NCBI GenBank assembly: GCA_958295495.1
Contig: OY282352.1
Coordinates: 5,340,049-5,404,048, forward strand
Reading direction: 5' to 3'
Length of the DNA: 64,000 nucleotides
Origin: an uncultured Latescibacterota bacterium
GTDB lineage: Bacteria > Latescibacterota > UBA2968 > UBA8231
Part shown: positions 51,110-58,930 of the stretch, in pieces
How the letters are laid out: every line of letters begins with the position of its first letter
Position numbering within the stretch: position 1 is the stretch's first letter
The notes under the pieces: generated by a model
Told to the model about the DNA's origin: nothing
What the model saw: only the letters and a program-made list of their open reading frames with translations
Database searches by the model: none
Translations under genes and position numbers: made by a program

Positions 51110-51643
51110 ATGCCCCTCACGAGTTCGACCGTCATAGCGGTGGACACGTCTGTTCTCATCAACTTTCTCTGCGTCGATCGCATGGACCTGATTGCTCGCC
51201 ACTGTCACCAGTTCATCGTTACGGACCATGTGGCGGCTGAAGTCAAGGATTTCTATTCTGACCAGCAGACACGCCTCAAAACCGCGCTCCAGTCTAGTGC
51301 TCTGAAACAAGTCAGCATTGCCGATCAACGCGAAGTCGCTCTGTTCGGCTCATTGGGCGAATCCAGACGCTTGGGGCCCGGCGAGTGTTCCGCGATCGCG
51401 TTGGCTGTATCCCGAGAATACATATTGGCTATCGATGATCGACAAGCGACGAATCAAGCACGAGAGATCAGCCGCGACCTTTGTATTCTGACAACCCAAG
51501 ATCTCATCGTTGCAATGATCTGTGAAAACCTGTTGAGCGTCGCGGAAGCGGACCAACTCAAGGAGACATGGGCGCATCAGCACAGATTTCGGCTACCAAT
51601 CAAAAGTTTTTCCGACGTGCTTACAACGAACTGCGAAAAATAA
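51110..51643 (+). CDS. PIN-domain ribonuclease, partner of XRE-ImmA
   Basis: The 177-residue protein has a PIN fold: first acidic residue in 'VIAVDTSVLINFLCVDR', the second in 'DHVAAEVKDF', third and fourth in 'LGPGECSAIALAV' and 'LAIDDRQATNQAR'. These four acidic positions form the metal site of PIN ribonucleases. It is directly downstream of the XRE-ImmA gene with the same spacing and codon use, the arrangement of XRE-ImmA/PIN toxin-antitoxin modules. The RNA target is unknown. Confidence 0.82.
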   Translation: MPLTSSTVIAVDTSVLINFLCVDRMDLIARHCHQFIVTDHVAAEVKDFYSDQQTRLKTALQSSALKQVSIADQREVALFGSLGESRRLGPGECSAIALAVSREYILAIDDRQATNQAREISRDLCILTTQDLIVAMICENLLSVAEADQLKETWAHQHRFRLPIKSFSDVLTTNCEK

Positions 51644-51857
51644 AATTCAAAGAAACCTGACAGACTTGCACTTTGCCCTACGTTGGTATGACAAGCAGGA
51701 TTGGCTTCATAGCTCCAAAATGTCTTTTCGCCCAACGTGGATTGGTCGCACACACCTTCTTAGCGGCGCAACCCACCTGCTGAGATCTAGCAGCTAAGCC
51801 TGGCATTGAAGTTTAGTTCTGCCCGTGCGTCTCTTGCTTATTGAAGCGGAAAATCCG

Positions 51858-52038
51858 CTACGCCCGCGCCGATAGCTGGTCCACGATCTCCGCCGGTAGC
51901 GGCTCGGCCACTTTGTATCGCATTGCACCACGCCCGGTCCATGGTCTCCTCCAAACTTCCCGCACTGTGGCTCACGGCCGCGGCCAGCGCGTCGGCGTCG
52001 AGGTACTGCTGTTCAATTTCTTGTGTCGATAGTTTCAT
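51858..52038 (-). pseudogene. Small frameshifted gene of unknown function
   Basis: From the ATG at 52038 the frame gives 'KLSTQEIEQQYLDADALAAAV', 'GSLEETMDRAW', then seems to lose sense. One base over, the same strand reads 'MRYKVAEPLPAEIVDQLSARA' to a TAG at 51858-51860, a natural-looking ending. A single indel near 51930 would unite them as a protein of about 60 residues. I do not recognise the family. The surrounding stretch 51644-52110 holds nothing else I can support. Confidence 0.35.
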
Positions 52039-52110
52039 ACTCTGCCTTCTGTGATTGATAGAATATCAGCTATATTAAGCGCCGATCGCCTGAGCTACCC
52101 CGGAGCCCTC

Positions 52111-53040
52111 ATGCAAACCACCATCTTAGGCCGCACCAACCTAACCGTCTCGCGCATGGGGCTAGGCGCTGGCGGCCACAGCCGACTTGGACGCCACGCC
52201 GGCCTAACCGACGCCCAAGCCGCCGACCTCGTCCGCCGCGCCTTAGACCGCGGCGTCAACTTCGTCGATACGGCCGAAGGCTATGGCACTGAATCCATCG
52301 TCGGCCGAGCACTACAGGGCCGCGACCGCACCTCGGTCGTCCTCTCCACCAAAAAATCCACCCGCCACGAGCAGGTCACGCCCAGCGCATTGCGAGCAAG
52401 TCTCGACCAGAGCCTAAAGCGCCTACGCACCGACTACATCGACCTCTACAACCTCCACGGCGTCGTGCCCCAAGACTACCCCTATCTCGTCAACGACATT
52501 TACCCCGCGCTGCAAAAGGCGCAGCAGCAGGGCAAAATACGCTTCGTCGGCCTCAGCGAGATGTTCAACGAAGACCTCGAACACACCATGCTCCAGCAGG
52601 CCCTAGCCGACGACCTGTGGGATGTCCTGATGGTCGGCTTCAATCTGCTCAACCAGACCGCCCGCGCCAATGTCTTCGCGCAAGCCATCGCGCAAAACGT
52701 CGGCATCCAAATCATGTTCGCCGTCCGCAAGGCCCTTGCCCACCCCGACAGCCTGCGTGCATTCACCGACGCCCTCGTCGAAAAGGGGCAACTCGACCCG
52801 GCCGACCTCGCCGCCTTTCCCGACTTCCTGTTGGCAGAGGCCCCATCCCTGCCCGACGCTGCGTACCGCTTTTGCCGCGACGAGCCGGGCGTCCATGTGG
52901 TCCTCTCCGGCACGGGCAACGCCGACCACCTCGACGCCAACCTCGCGTCTTTCGCCCGGCCGCCGCTGACGCAAACGACGCGCGACCGCCTCATCCACAT
53001 CTTCCGCCGCGTCAATTCTACCACCGGGCAAGCCGCGTAG
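52111..53040 (+). CDS. Aldo/keto reductase
   Basis: The 309-residue protein starts at ATG 52111 (GGAG seven bases upstream). 'TTILGRTNLTVSRMGLGAGGHSRLG' (in part), 'GVNFVDTAEGYGTESIVGRAL' with catalytic Asp and Tyr, 'VVLSTKKSTRH' with the Lys, 'DYIDLYNLHGV' with the His, and 'QGKIRFVGLSEMFNE' give the complete active-site set of the NADP-dependent TIM-barrel family. It has no signal peptide, in contrast to the Tat-exported relative at 11192. It stands alone; the substrate is unknown. Confidence 0.86.
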   Translation: MQTTILGRTNLTVSRMGLGAGGHSRLGRHAGLTDAQAADLVRRALDRGVNFVDTAEGYGTESIVGRALQGRDRTSVVLSTKKSTRHEQVTPSALRASLDQSLKRLRTDYIDLYNLHGVVPQDYPYLVNDIYPALQKAQQQGKIRFVGLSEMFNEDLEHTMLQQALADDLWDVLMVGFNLLNQTARANVFAQAIAQNVGIQIMFAVRKALAHPDSLRAFTDALVEKGQLDPADLAAFPDFLLAEAPSLPDAAYRFCRDEPGVHVVLSGTGNADHLDANLASFARPPLTQTTRDRLIHIFRRVNSTTGQAA

Positions 53041-53119
53041 GGACTGTCCCTACCTCTTGAGCATGCCCTTGCTCAGTATGCTGCAGGAAAGCGCACACTA
53101 GGCGAAAGAGTGTCCAAGA

Positions 53120-53527
53120 TCATCGGGTGCGCCAGAGCTGAAGCGGCGTCCACTTTGTCATCTGGCTGAAATCGCGGTCAGTCGCCAACATAACCAATTT
53201 GTGGCGAATGCAGATCTGGGCGAGTAGCGCGTCGATGGTTCCAATCTGAATGCCGTGGCGGCGACACTCGTTGCGCAACTCGGCTGCGTCAATGTAATCG
53301 TCGCGCCCGGGCGCAATCATGGCGAGTGCCCCGAACCGTTCGACGATCTGCGTTTTGGCTCGCGGCCCTCGAAAGCCCTGCAACAACTCCTGCAAGACGA
53401 TTCCGGTCGTGTACATTGATTCGCCACCACCGAGCGCCTCCCGCAGGCGCTGGACCTCGGGTCCTTCGGGTGCTGTATCCCGTCGCAAGGCCAGCGACCA
53501 GACGCTCGTGTCCACAAACAACGTCAC
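53120..53527 (-). CDS. vapC: VapC-type PIN ribonuclease toxin
   Basis: The 135-residue PIN protein has the acidic sites 'LFVDTSVWSLALRRD', 'GIVLQELLQGFRG', 'DAAELRNECRRHG', 'IGTIDALLAQI' and 'LATDRDFSQM'. The length and motifs are standard VapC. It would cleave tRNA or rRNA; the target is unknown. It follows vapB with a four-base overlap. Confidence 0.9.
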   Translation of the reverse strand: MTLFVDTSVWSLALRRDTAPEGPEVQRLREALGGGESMYTTGIVLQELLQGFRGPRAKTQIVERFGALAMIAPGRDDYIDAAELRNECRRHGIQIGTIDALLAQICIRHKLVMLATDRDFSQMTKWTPLQLWRTR

Positions 53528-53724
53528 CTGCGGCTCCGTTCGCGCTTGTAGTCAAAGCTGTCGTCCCAGTCGAATTTGCCAAAAAGCTCTAAGAGCCGTT
53601 CCTGCTCTCGGCGCGCAATGAACTCCTGCAAGGCGCGGTTGACGGTCGCCTTTTTCGTCTTCTCGCCGCCGACTTCCAGCGCCCTATCGAGCAGCTCTGG
53701 GTCTATCGCCAAGTTTGTCGCCAT
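53524..53724 (-). CDS. vapB: VapB-type ribbon-helix-helix antitoxin
   Basis: The start is ATG 53724, with GGAGG seven bases before it; 66 residues. 'TNLAIDPELLDRALEVGGEKTKKATVNRALQEFIARREQ' (abbreviated) is the 'KT..e.V..AL.e.I' pattern of the VapB antitoxins that pair with this VapC branch. The C-terminal 'LFGKFDWDDSFDYK' is the toxin-binding tail with its usual Asp/Trp/Tyr residues. The pair looks intact. Confidence 0.88.
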   Translation of the reverse strand: MATNLAIDPELLDRALEVGGEKTKKATVNRALQEFIARREQERLLELFGKFDWDDSFDYKRERSRR

Positions 53725-53796
53725 TGTGTTACCTCCAACACATATAGTTACACACAAATTAGTCGCAAACAGATGACGCGGGCAAGCGCCGCCGCG

Positions 53797-53961
53797 TCAA
53801 TTCGTCTCGCCTGCTGCGTCCTCGGCCCATGCCCGTTTGATAGCCGCAGAATCGGTCGCGTCCTCAAGTGCGGCGATCATGCGGCGGTACTTCTCAATTG
53901 GGACGATGGCATATTCTGGCTCGCCGTCCTTCTCAATGATCTGCACATCCTGTTCGTTCAT
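53797..53961 (-). CDS. Phd/YefM-type antitoxin, solitary
   Basis: The 54-residue product starts at ATG 53961. 'EQDVQIIEKDGEPEYAIVPIEKYRRMIAALEDATD' (abbreviated) is the Phd/YefM-like strand-helix core 'IIEKDGxPEYAVxPIExYxxL', followed by 'AIKRAWAEDAA'. No toxin gene is found directly before or after it: 28 bases upstream lies the CRISPR array and downstream is vapB. It is therefore an orphan antitoxin, or its toxin was lost in the same deletion that truncated cas3. Confidence 0.65.
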   Translation of the reverse strand: MNEQDVQIIEKDGEPEYAIVPIEKYRRMIAALEDATDSAAIKRAWAEDAAGETN

Positions 53962-53989
53962 CGGGTATCTCTCCCTCCCCTTGACAAGG

Positions 53990-54383
53990 GGTCCATCCCC
54001 GCGTAGGCGGGGTAGCCCAAGAAAGCCCGGACTCTATCCTGTTTATCCCAGGTCCATCCCCGCGTAGGCGGGGTAGCCCCTTATCCCCGTGGGAATGCCA
54101 AGGAACCTAACGGTCCATCCCCGCGTAGGCGGGGTAGCCGGCGGATCGGCCGCATAGCTGCCCCAACTCGTGGGTCCATCCCCGCGTAGGCGGGGTAGCC
54201 TGAAAGGCCACATTTTGGCCCTTCGCCTTGTTGGGTCCATCCCCGCGTAGGCGGGGTAGCCTCTGCCGAATGATCCCCGAAGGGAGCAAGCCCGGGTCCA
54301 TCCCCGCGTAGGCGGGGTAGCCGATAGGCGGTCGGCCAAAATTGGGGCGGTAGCGGGTCCATCCCCGCGTAGGCGGGGTAGCC
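53990..54383 (-). CRISPR. CRISPR array, 7 repeats of 28 bp and 6 spacers of 33 bp (type I-E-like)
   Basis: Repeats begin GGTCCATCCCCGCG and end GGCGGGGTAGCC. They lie at 53990, 54051, 54112, 54173, 54234, 54295 and 54356, exactly 61 bases apart with no mismatch by eye. On the minus strand they begin GGCTACCCCGCC and end GCGGGGATGGACC, the form of many type I-E repeats, with a short CCCCGC/GCGGGG stem. All six spacers are 33 bases and differ from each other. A seventh spacer-sized stretch (54384 to about 54415) separates the last repeat from the broken cas3 gene. No leader and no other cas gene are in the window. Confidence 0.97.
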
Positions 54384-54415
54384 GGCGGCCGCCCTTCGCG
54401 AGGCCGCGCGGTTAG

Positions 54416-55033
54416 GTCGCCGGGGAGGTTAGGCCCATCACGCCAAGCCGCAGGGAACCACTCCTGAGCACATTCTCCGAGGGTGGAGATGGCGTCCATT
54501 GGATCATAACTATCGGCGGGGCTCCACAATTTATGCCAGTATTTTTCTCGTGCGCTTCGAAGCTCTGTGGCCACAATGGGAGTACCATGATGCGAAATGG
54601 CGGCGAGCCATAGGTCAGGTAGCGGTTCCCCCCACTGCACCATCTCTGCTAGCGGGAAACGATCTTTGATTTTGGATTTGATTTTGGAATTGAAGAATAG
54701 AGGAGCGACGACGCGCGTATGTCCGCATTGGTTGAAGTCAATCTTCGCCTTGGCCAGCCAAGATGGCCGCATGGCTTCTTCAATGGACTTCGATTGAAAG
54801 CCAACGCTGGCCTTTCCTACGTCATGGAGAAAGGCCAGCACTGCAAGCCGTGCGACTAGGCTCTCGGTCAGCCTCGTTTTTGCTAGTGTTTCAAGGCGAC
54901 GGCGAATCAGCGGGACAGCAACAAGCGACTCAAGCACGGCGGCCACATCAATTGAGTGCTCAATTAGACCTAGGCGATCCTCAATGTTGCCATCCGTCGA
55001 GCGACGCTTGCCCCAAGCTACGCGCTCAAGCAT
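54416..55033 (-). pseudogene. cas3: cas3, HD-nuclease domain only, cut off at the CRISPR array
   Basis: From ATG 55033 about 206 residues match the HD nuclease part of Cas3: His26 in 'LIEHSIDVAAVLESL', 'AVLAFLHDVGKASVGFQ' with the His70-Asp71 pair, His105 in 'CGHTRVVAPLF', and 'LAAISHHGTPIVA' with His148-His149. All active-site residues are present. After 'WRDGPNLPGD' the similarity stops and the frame runs through one spacer-sized stretch into the repeats, ending at 54107. The SF2 helicase half (normally about 600 further residues) and all Cascade and cas1/cas2 genes are missing, so interference is presumably lost. A freestanding HD nuclease is a formal alternative. Confidence 0.85.
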
Positions 55034-55059
55034 TGTCAGCGTTTTTCAACAAAACTCCC

Positions 55060-55923
55060 CTACCCCTTGAGCGCCCCAACAGTAATCCCCTTCGTCAAGT
55101 ATTGCTGCAGGAAAGCATACACCAGCATCGTCGGGGCCATGATCAGCACCAACCCGGCAAAGGCCATGCCCCAATCGCTGCGATACTGGCTGACGATGGT
55201 AATGTTGGCCAGCCCCAACGGCAGGGTGCGCAACGCCTGCGACCCCTCCCCAGACAGGAACATAAAGGCCATGAAAAACTCGTTCCACGTCCCCAAAAAG
55301 GCGAAGATGCCCACCGTAATAAGCCCCGGCCGAGCCAACGGCAGCATAATTGACCAAAACGCCCGAAACTCCCCGGCCCCATCTATCAGCGCCGACTCGT
55401 GCAACCCAGAGGGCAAAGACTTGAAAAACCCAGTGAGGATAAAGATGGCAAACGGCAGCCCAAAGGCCACATAGACCATCAGGATGCCCAGCCGCGAGTT
55501 GAGCAGCCCAAAGTCCTTCATCTGAAAGAAGAGCGGCACAATAGACAGTTGCAACGGAATCATCAGCCCGGCCAAGAAGTAGAAAAACATCGGCCGCACC
55601 CCAAAGAAGCTAAAGCGCGCCAGCGCGTAGGCCGCCATCGCCGCCAGCAGCATGGAGATCGCCACGGTCGCGACGGTCAAAAAGACGCTGTTGAAGAAAT
55701 AGTCGCCAAAGTGCCCCTTAGTCCAAGCGTTGGCAAAGTTGATCCATTGCAAGGCATTGAGCTCGGGCAGGCTAAAGGGGTTGAGGAAAATTTCGCGGTC
55801 CGTCTTCAGGGAGGTGTAGAGCAGCCACAGCATCGGATAGACCACAATCGTCAGATAGCCGCACAGCACCAGATAGACGAAAGGTTTGGCGAAGGAAAAT
55901 TTGCCCTGCTCGGCCACGTTCAA
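55060..55923 (-). CDS. ABC sugar importer permease (MalG/UgpE type)
   Basis: The start is probably TTG 55923 (overlapping the previous stop as TTGA) or GTG 55917; about 287 residues. Six helices are visible, plus the EAA loop of inner-membrane permeases: 'HESALIDGAGEFRAFWSIMLPLARPGL' (in part, 'ALIDGAGEFRAFW'). 'PMLWLLYTSLKTDREIF' at the start and 'GTWNEFFMAFMFLS' are typical of carbohydrate-uptake family-1 permeases. It pairs with the binding-protein/permease fusion upstream. No ATPase is nearby, so one must be shared from elsewhere. Confidence 0.9.
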   Translation of the reverse strand: MNVAEQGKFSFAKPFVYLVLCGYLTIVVYPMLWLLYTSLKTDREIFLNPFSLPELNALQWINFANAWTKGHFGDYFFNSVFLTVATVAISMLLAAMAAYALARFSFFGVRPMFFYFLAGLMIPLQLSIVPLFFQMKDFGLLNSRLGILMVYVAFGLPFAIFILTGFFKSLPSGLHESALIDGAGEFRAFWSIMLPLARPGLITVGIFAFLGTWNEFFMAFMFLSGEGSQALRTLPLGLANITIVSQYRSDWGMAFAGLVLIMAPTMLVYAFLQQYLTKGITVGALKG

Positions 55924-58226
55924 AACTCCACGGCTTCGCGTTTCATTGCGCGCAAGGTCGCGGTGGTCCCAAAGAAGACGATCAAGAAAAGCAGCACTGC
56001 AATCGCCGTGGCCTCCCCCACCTTGAACTCGACAAACATGGCCTGCACCATCCGCGTACCGATTACGTGGTTGTCGGTCGTCGGCCGCTGATTGGTCAGC
56101 AGCCAAATCACCTCAAACGCCTTCATCCCGCCGATGATCATAAACACAATCGCTATCGACAGCACCTCCCAAATCAGCGGCACGGTAATCGACCAAAACT
56201 GTCGCCAAGCCGAGGCCCCGTCGATGTCGGCTGCCTCGTACATGCTCTGCGGGATGCTCTCCATCGCCGCCAAAAACAGCACCATGTTGAACCCGGCCGC
56301 GCCCCAGATCGACATGGGTATCAGCGCCCAGTAGAGGTTGTCCTGCGCCAGCCAAGCAAAGCCGGCAAACCCCTCCAATCCCAAGGCCACCAACACCGTG
56401 TTGACCGGTCCGCCCTGTGGATTGTACAGGTGCATCCACAGCAGCGTCGCCGCCACCCCGCCGAGGATGTTGGGAAAAAAGAAGACGATGCGAAAGAGCT
56501 TGGCCCCGACGAGCTCGCGGCTGATGCACACCGCCAAAAAGAGCGCCAGCGGCAACACGCAGAGCGGGATGACGAACATGATGAAGAGATTGTTCGACAG
56601 CGCAATCCAGAACTCATCGCTCTCAAAGAGCAGCCGCTGGAAGTGCAACAGCCCGACAAAGACCATCTCGGTCAGCCCGTCCCAGCGCATCGCGCTCCAA
56701 AAAAAGGACTTGATGCTGGGCACGACCACAAAGAGCGTGTAGAACGCCACGGCCGGACCAATGAAGACCACCACCCCAGTCCAGTGCAGGCGCACGGTGC
56801 TGGTAGGTCGGACAGCTTGGCCGACCCGCCTTTCGCGCCACTGCCGCGCCGTCGTGTACGACCAATAGCCCATCGCCAGCGCCAAAAGCCCCAAAAGCAG
56901 CGCGGGTTTCCAAAAGTGGCGGGCGGTAACTTGGTCGGGACGCTGGCTGCGGTTGCGCACGGCCTCGGCGGCCGACTCCAGCTCTCTAGCGCCCTCGGCC
57001 GGCGTTAGCTGCCCGTTGACGATCTTGAAGCGCACGTCGTTGAGGAACTGGTCCATCTCCGGGAAGCCCTCGCCCGGGGCCGTGCCATAGGTAGTTGTCG
57101 CTCGTTGCGCCAAGTTCACCAAGTCCTGCATGTCCTCGGTCGTCCGCCCCTCCATCGCCCCATCGATGGCCACCAAAATATCGCGCATCTCGGCGAATGT
57201 GCCCGCCATCTCCCGCGAGGTCATAAAGCGCAAAAAATCCACGCCCAACTCGGGGTGGGCGCTGTTTTTGAAGACAAAGTAATACCCGGCACCAGTATAT
57301 ATGGCACCGGGTTCGCCGGCTTTGCCCTCGACCACGGGCAAATTAAACGTCCCCAAGCGGAAGCCGTCGGGGATTTTACCCATCATCTCGCTTTTGAGCC
57401 AAGAACCGCAAAAGACCATGGCGGTGTGGCCCAAGAAAAACTCGAGCTGCGCCTCGGTGTGGCTCATGCCGAGGGCACCGGGCTGAAAGTACTCCTGCGC
57501 CGTGCGCTGGATGAGCCCGAGTGCCGTCACGTATTCGGGGTTGGCGAAACTGCCCGGCACCAACTCCTTCTGCTCGTAGAACCGGGCGCGGCCAGCGAGA
57601 TGGTAATAGGCGTTGTCGGTCACGCCGCCGATATAGCCTGGATAGCGTCCCTGAAAGGCCAGCGGCCAGATCCCTGCTGCGCGAATTTGCTCGCAGAGGG
57701 CGAAAAACTCGTCCCAAGTGCGCGGCGGTGCCCAGCCGTTCTCCTCGAACATGTTCTTGTTGTACCAGACGGCATAGACCGAATAGAGGAAGGGAATGCC
57801 GTAGATCTTGCCCTCGTATTCATAGCGATCGAGACTGCCGGGTAGGAAGGACGCGCGCCAAGTCCGGTCCCCGTCCCAGCTCGGCCCGTCCAAATAGCTG
57901 TCGAGGGGCAGGATTTCGCCGTTGCGTATCAGCGCCCAATAATTGAGACCCGCGTTGCTAACTTCCGGGAACGTCCCTTCGAGGATCCGCACCCGAACCT
58001 TGTCGGCGATGCGCGGATCGCCATAGAGATCGAGCTGCACATCGGGACGGACCTTTTCGTACTCGCGTGCGGCAAAAAAGAAAAAGTCCAATCCCGCACC
58101 GCCCTCAAAAATGGGCACTTCAACGCGAGTCGTCCCTTGCGCTGTCGCTTGGCCGCAAAGCAGCCCCAGCCCAACGACTGTCCAGCCGATGACTTTGTTG
58201 CGCGTTGTTATTTGCAAGCTGATCAC
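55920..58226 (-). CDS. Fusion of sugar-binding protein and ABC permease (UgpB-UgpA / MalE-MalF type)
   Basis: About 768 residues from GTG 58226 (AAAGG upstream). An N-terminal signal ('VIGWTVVGLGLLCGQATAQ') leads into a family-1 solute-binding protein of some 410 residues: 'LDFFFFAAREYEKVRPDVQ', 'YGIPFLYSVYAVWYNKNMFEENG' (part), 'GHTAMVFCGSWLKSEM'. After a linker and a helix ('ALLLGLLALAMGYWSY') follows a complete MalF-like permease with six helices and the EAA motif 'YEAADIDGASAWRQFWSITVPL'. The binding domain would be tethered outside at the membrane, so the periplasmic carrier is built into the transporter. It is translated with the MalG-like gene. Confidence 0.88.
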   Translation of the reverse strand: MISLQITTRNKVIGWTVVGLGLLCGQATAQGTTRVEVPIFEGGAGLDFFFFAAREYEKVRPDVQLDLYGDPRIADKVRVRILEGTFPEVSNAGLNYWALIRNGEILPLDSYLDGPSWDGDRTWRASFLPGSLDRYEYEGKIYGIPFLYSVYAVWYNKNMFEENGWAPPRTWDEFFALCEQIRAAGIWPLAFQGRYPGYIGGVTDNAYYHLAGRARFYEQKELVPGSFANPEYVTALGLIQRTAQEYFQPGALGMSHTEAQLEFFLGHTAMVFCGSWLKSEMMGKIPDGFRLGTFNLPVVEGKAGEPGAIYTGAGYYFVFKNSAHPELGVDFLRFMTSREMAGTFAEMRDILVAIDGAMEGRTTEDMQDLVNLAQRATTTYGTAPGEGFPEMDQFLNDVRFKIVNGQLTPAEGARELESAAEAVRNRSQRPDQVTARHFWKPALLLGLLALAMGYWSYTTARQWRERRVGQAVRPTSTVRLHWTGVVVFIGPAVAFYTLFVVVPSIKSFFWSAMRWDGLTEMVFVGLLHFQRLLFESDEFWIALSNNLFIMFVIPLCVLPLALFLAVCISRELVGAKLFRIVFFFPNILGGVAATLLWMHLYNPQGGPVNTVLVALGLEGFAGFAWLAQDNLYWALIPMSIWGAAGFNMVLFLAAMESIPQSMYEAADIDGASAWRQFWSITVPLIWEVLSIAIVFMIIGGMKAFEVIWLLTNQRPTTDNHVIGTRMVQAMFVEFKVGEATAIAVLLFLIVFFGTTATLRAMKREAVEF

Positions 58227-58279
58227 GAGTACCTTTGCGGCCTTGATCGTGGAGTTGTCCACTGATCTCGTAAAATTCT

Positions 58280-58551
58280 TTAGCCTGAAAGAAGACGGTC
58301 GTATTCGGTATGTGAGCCAATCCAAAACCAGATCATTGTGTTTTCATCGGCTTTATAGCCTAAAGCCCGCCAACCGCGTCCGATCCGCACAGAGTAGATA
58401 GGCAGGGTTCCCCTTTTGACCTGCTTAAAAAAAGCCCTCTTTGCTGAGGGTTTCTTCGCCATCTCCGGTAAGCAACAACGGCTTGGGCTTGAACGGACCG
58501 GGGAAGACGATAGAATGCCGCCCAAGAATCTGCGGCTGCTCTGGAGTTCAT
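58280..58551 (-). pseudogene. RelE/ParE-like toxin split by a one-base frameshift at a T7 run
   Basis: ATG 58551 overlaps the antitoxin stop (ATGA). The first frame reads 'SWAAFYRLPRSVQAQAVVAYRRW', 'NPQQRGL', the usual start of small RelE-like toxins. After a run of seven T (minus strand, about 58427-58433) the expected continuation is in the next frame, 'FKQVKRGTLPIYSVRIGRGWRALGY', 'MIWFWIGSHTEYDRLLSG', ending at 58280. One extra T would restore a normal protein of about 90 residues. This may be mutation, sequencing error in a homopolymer, or slippage. Confidence 0.65.
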
Positions 58552-58778
58552 TGAGCCATATTACCGGGATCGAAATTACTAACATCTCCTCGTTCCACAG
58601 CTTTTTGGGCCTTCTTTACCATCTTTTCGAGCAGAGCGTGGGAGCGGGCTGAGCCTACCAAGGCGTCCCATGCCGCCTCATCCGCCTCATCTGCTGGTCC
58701 CAGAGTGTTATCTACCACTACCAAGAGGGCCGCGGCAATAGAAGCCTTTTCAAAGGCGTCTTGAAGTTTGTTTGTCAT
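58548..58778 (-). CDS. Antitoxin partner of the RelE-like toxin
   Basis: The start is ATG 58778, giving 76 residues. 'NKLQDAFEKASIAA' and 'EAAWDALVGSARSHALLEKMV', 'GDVSNFDPGNM' follow the scheme of a small helical antitoxin ('L..AF..AS ... W...L..S...L..L...A......G....ldp') that precedes RelE-like toxins of this type. It overlaps the toxin by ATGA. The upstream 150 bases hold no other gene. Confidence 0.6.
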   Translation of the reverse strand: MTNKLQDAFEKASIAAALLVVVDNTLGPADEADEAAWDALVGSARSHALLEKMVKKAQKAVERGDVSNFDPGNMAQ

Positions 58779-58930
58779 AGAAGAATCGATAAGGTCTGAA
58801 AACCCCAGCGGGCACCACGTTCTCACTCGCGCTTGGGGCGCACCAAGAATTTCCAGACAGCTTCTAAGATAAAAGTACTCCATGCGAGAGAAGTGCTACC
58901 TCTCTCGCATGAAATAATAAAGGAGAAGGT

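Noticed and set aside
53773..54067. Plus-strand frames around 53.8-54.0 kb
   Set aside because: They are shadows of the minus-strand Phd-type antitoxin, whose core motif and ribosome-binding region are convincing.
54043..54362. Open frames reading through the CRISPR repeats with repeated RLRGDGP / PAYAGMD / PPTRGW units
   Set aside because: The periodic peptides are produced by the 28-bp repeats in rotating frames (61-base period, not a multiple of three) and have no start or ribosome-binding site of their own.
56067..57008. A 313-residue plus-strand frame opposite the importer fusion
   Set aside because: Its His/Arg/Pro-rich composition is typical of antisense reading of membrane-protein codons; it has no domain.
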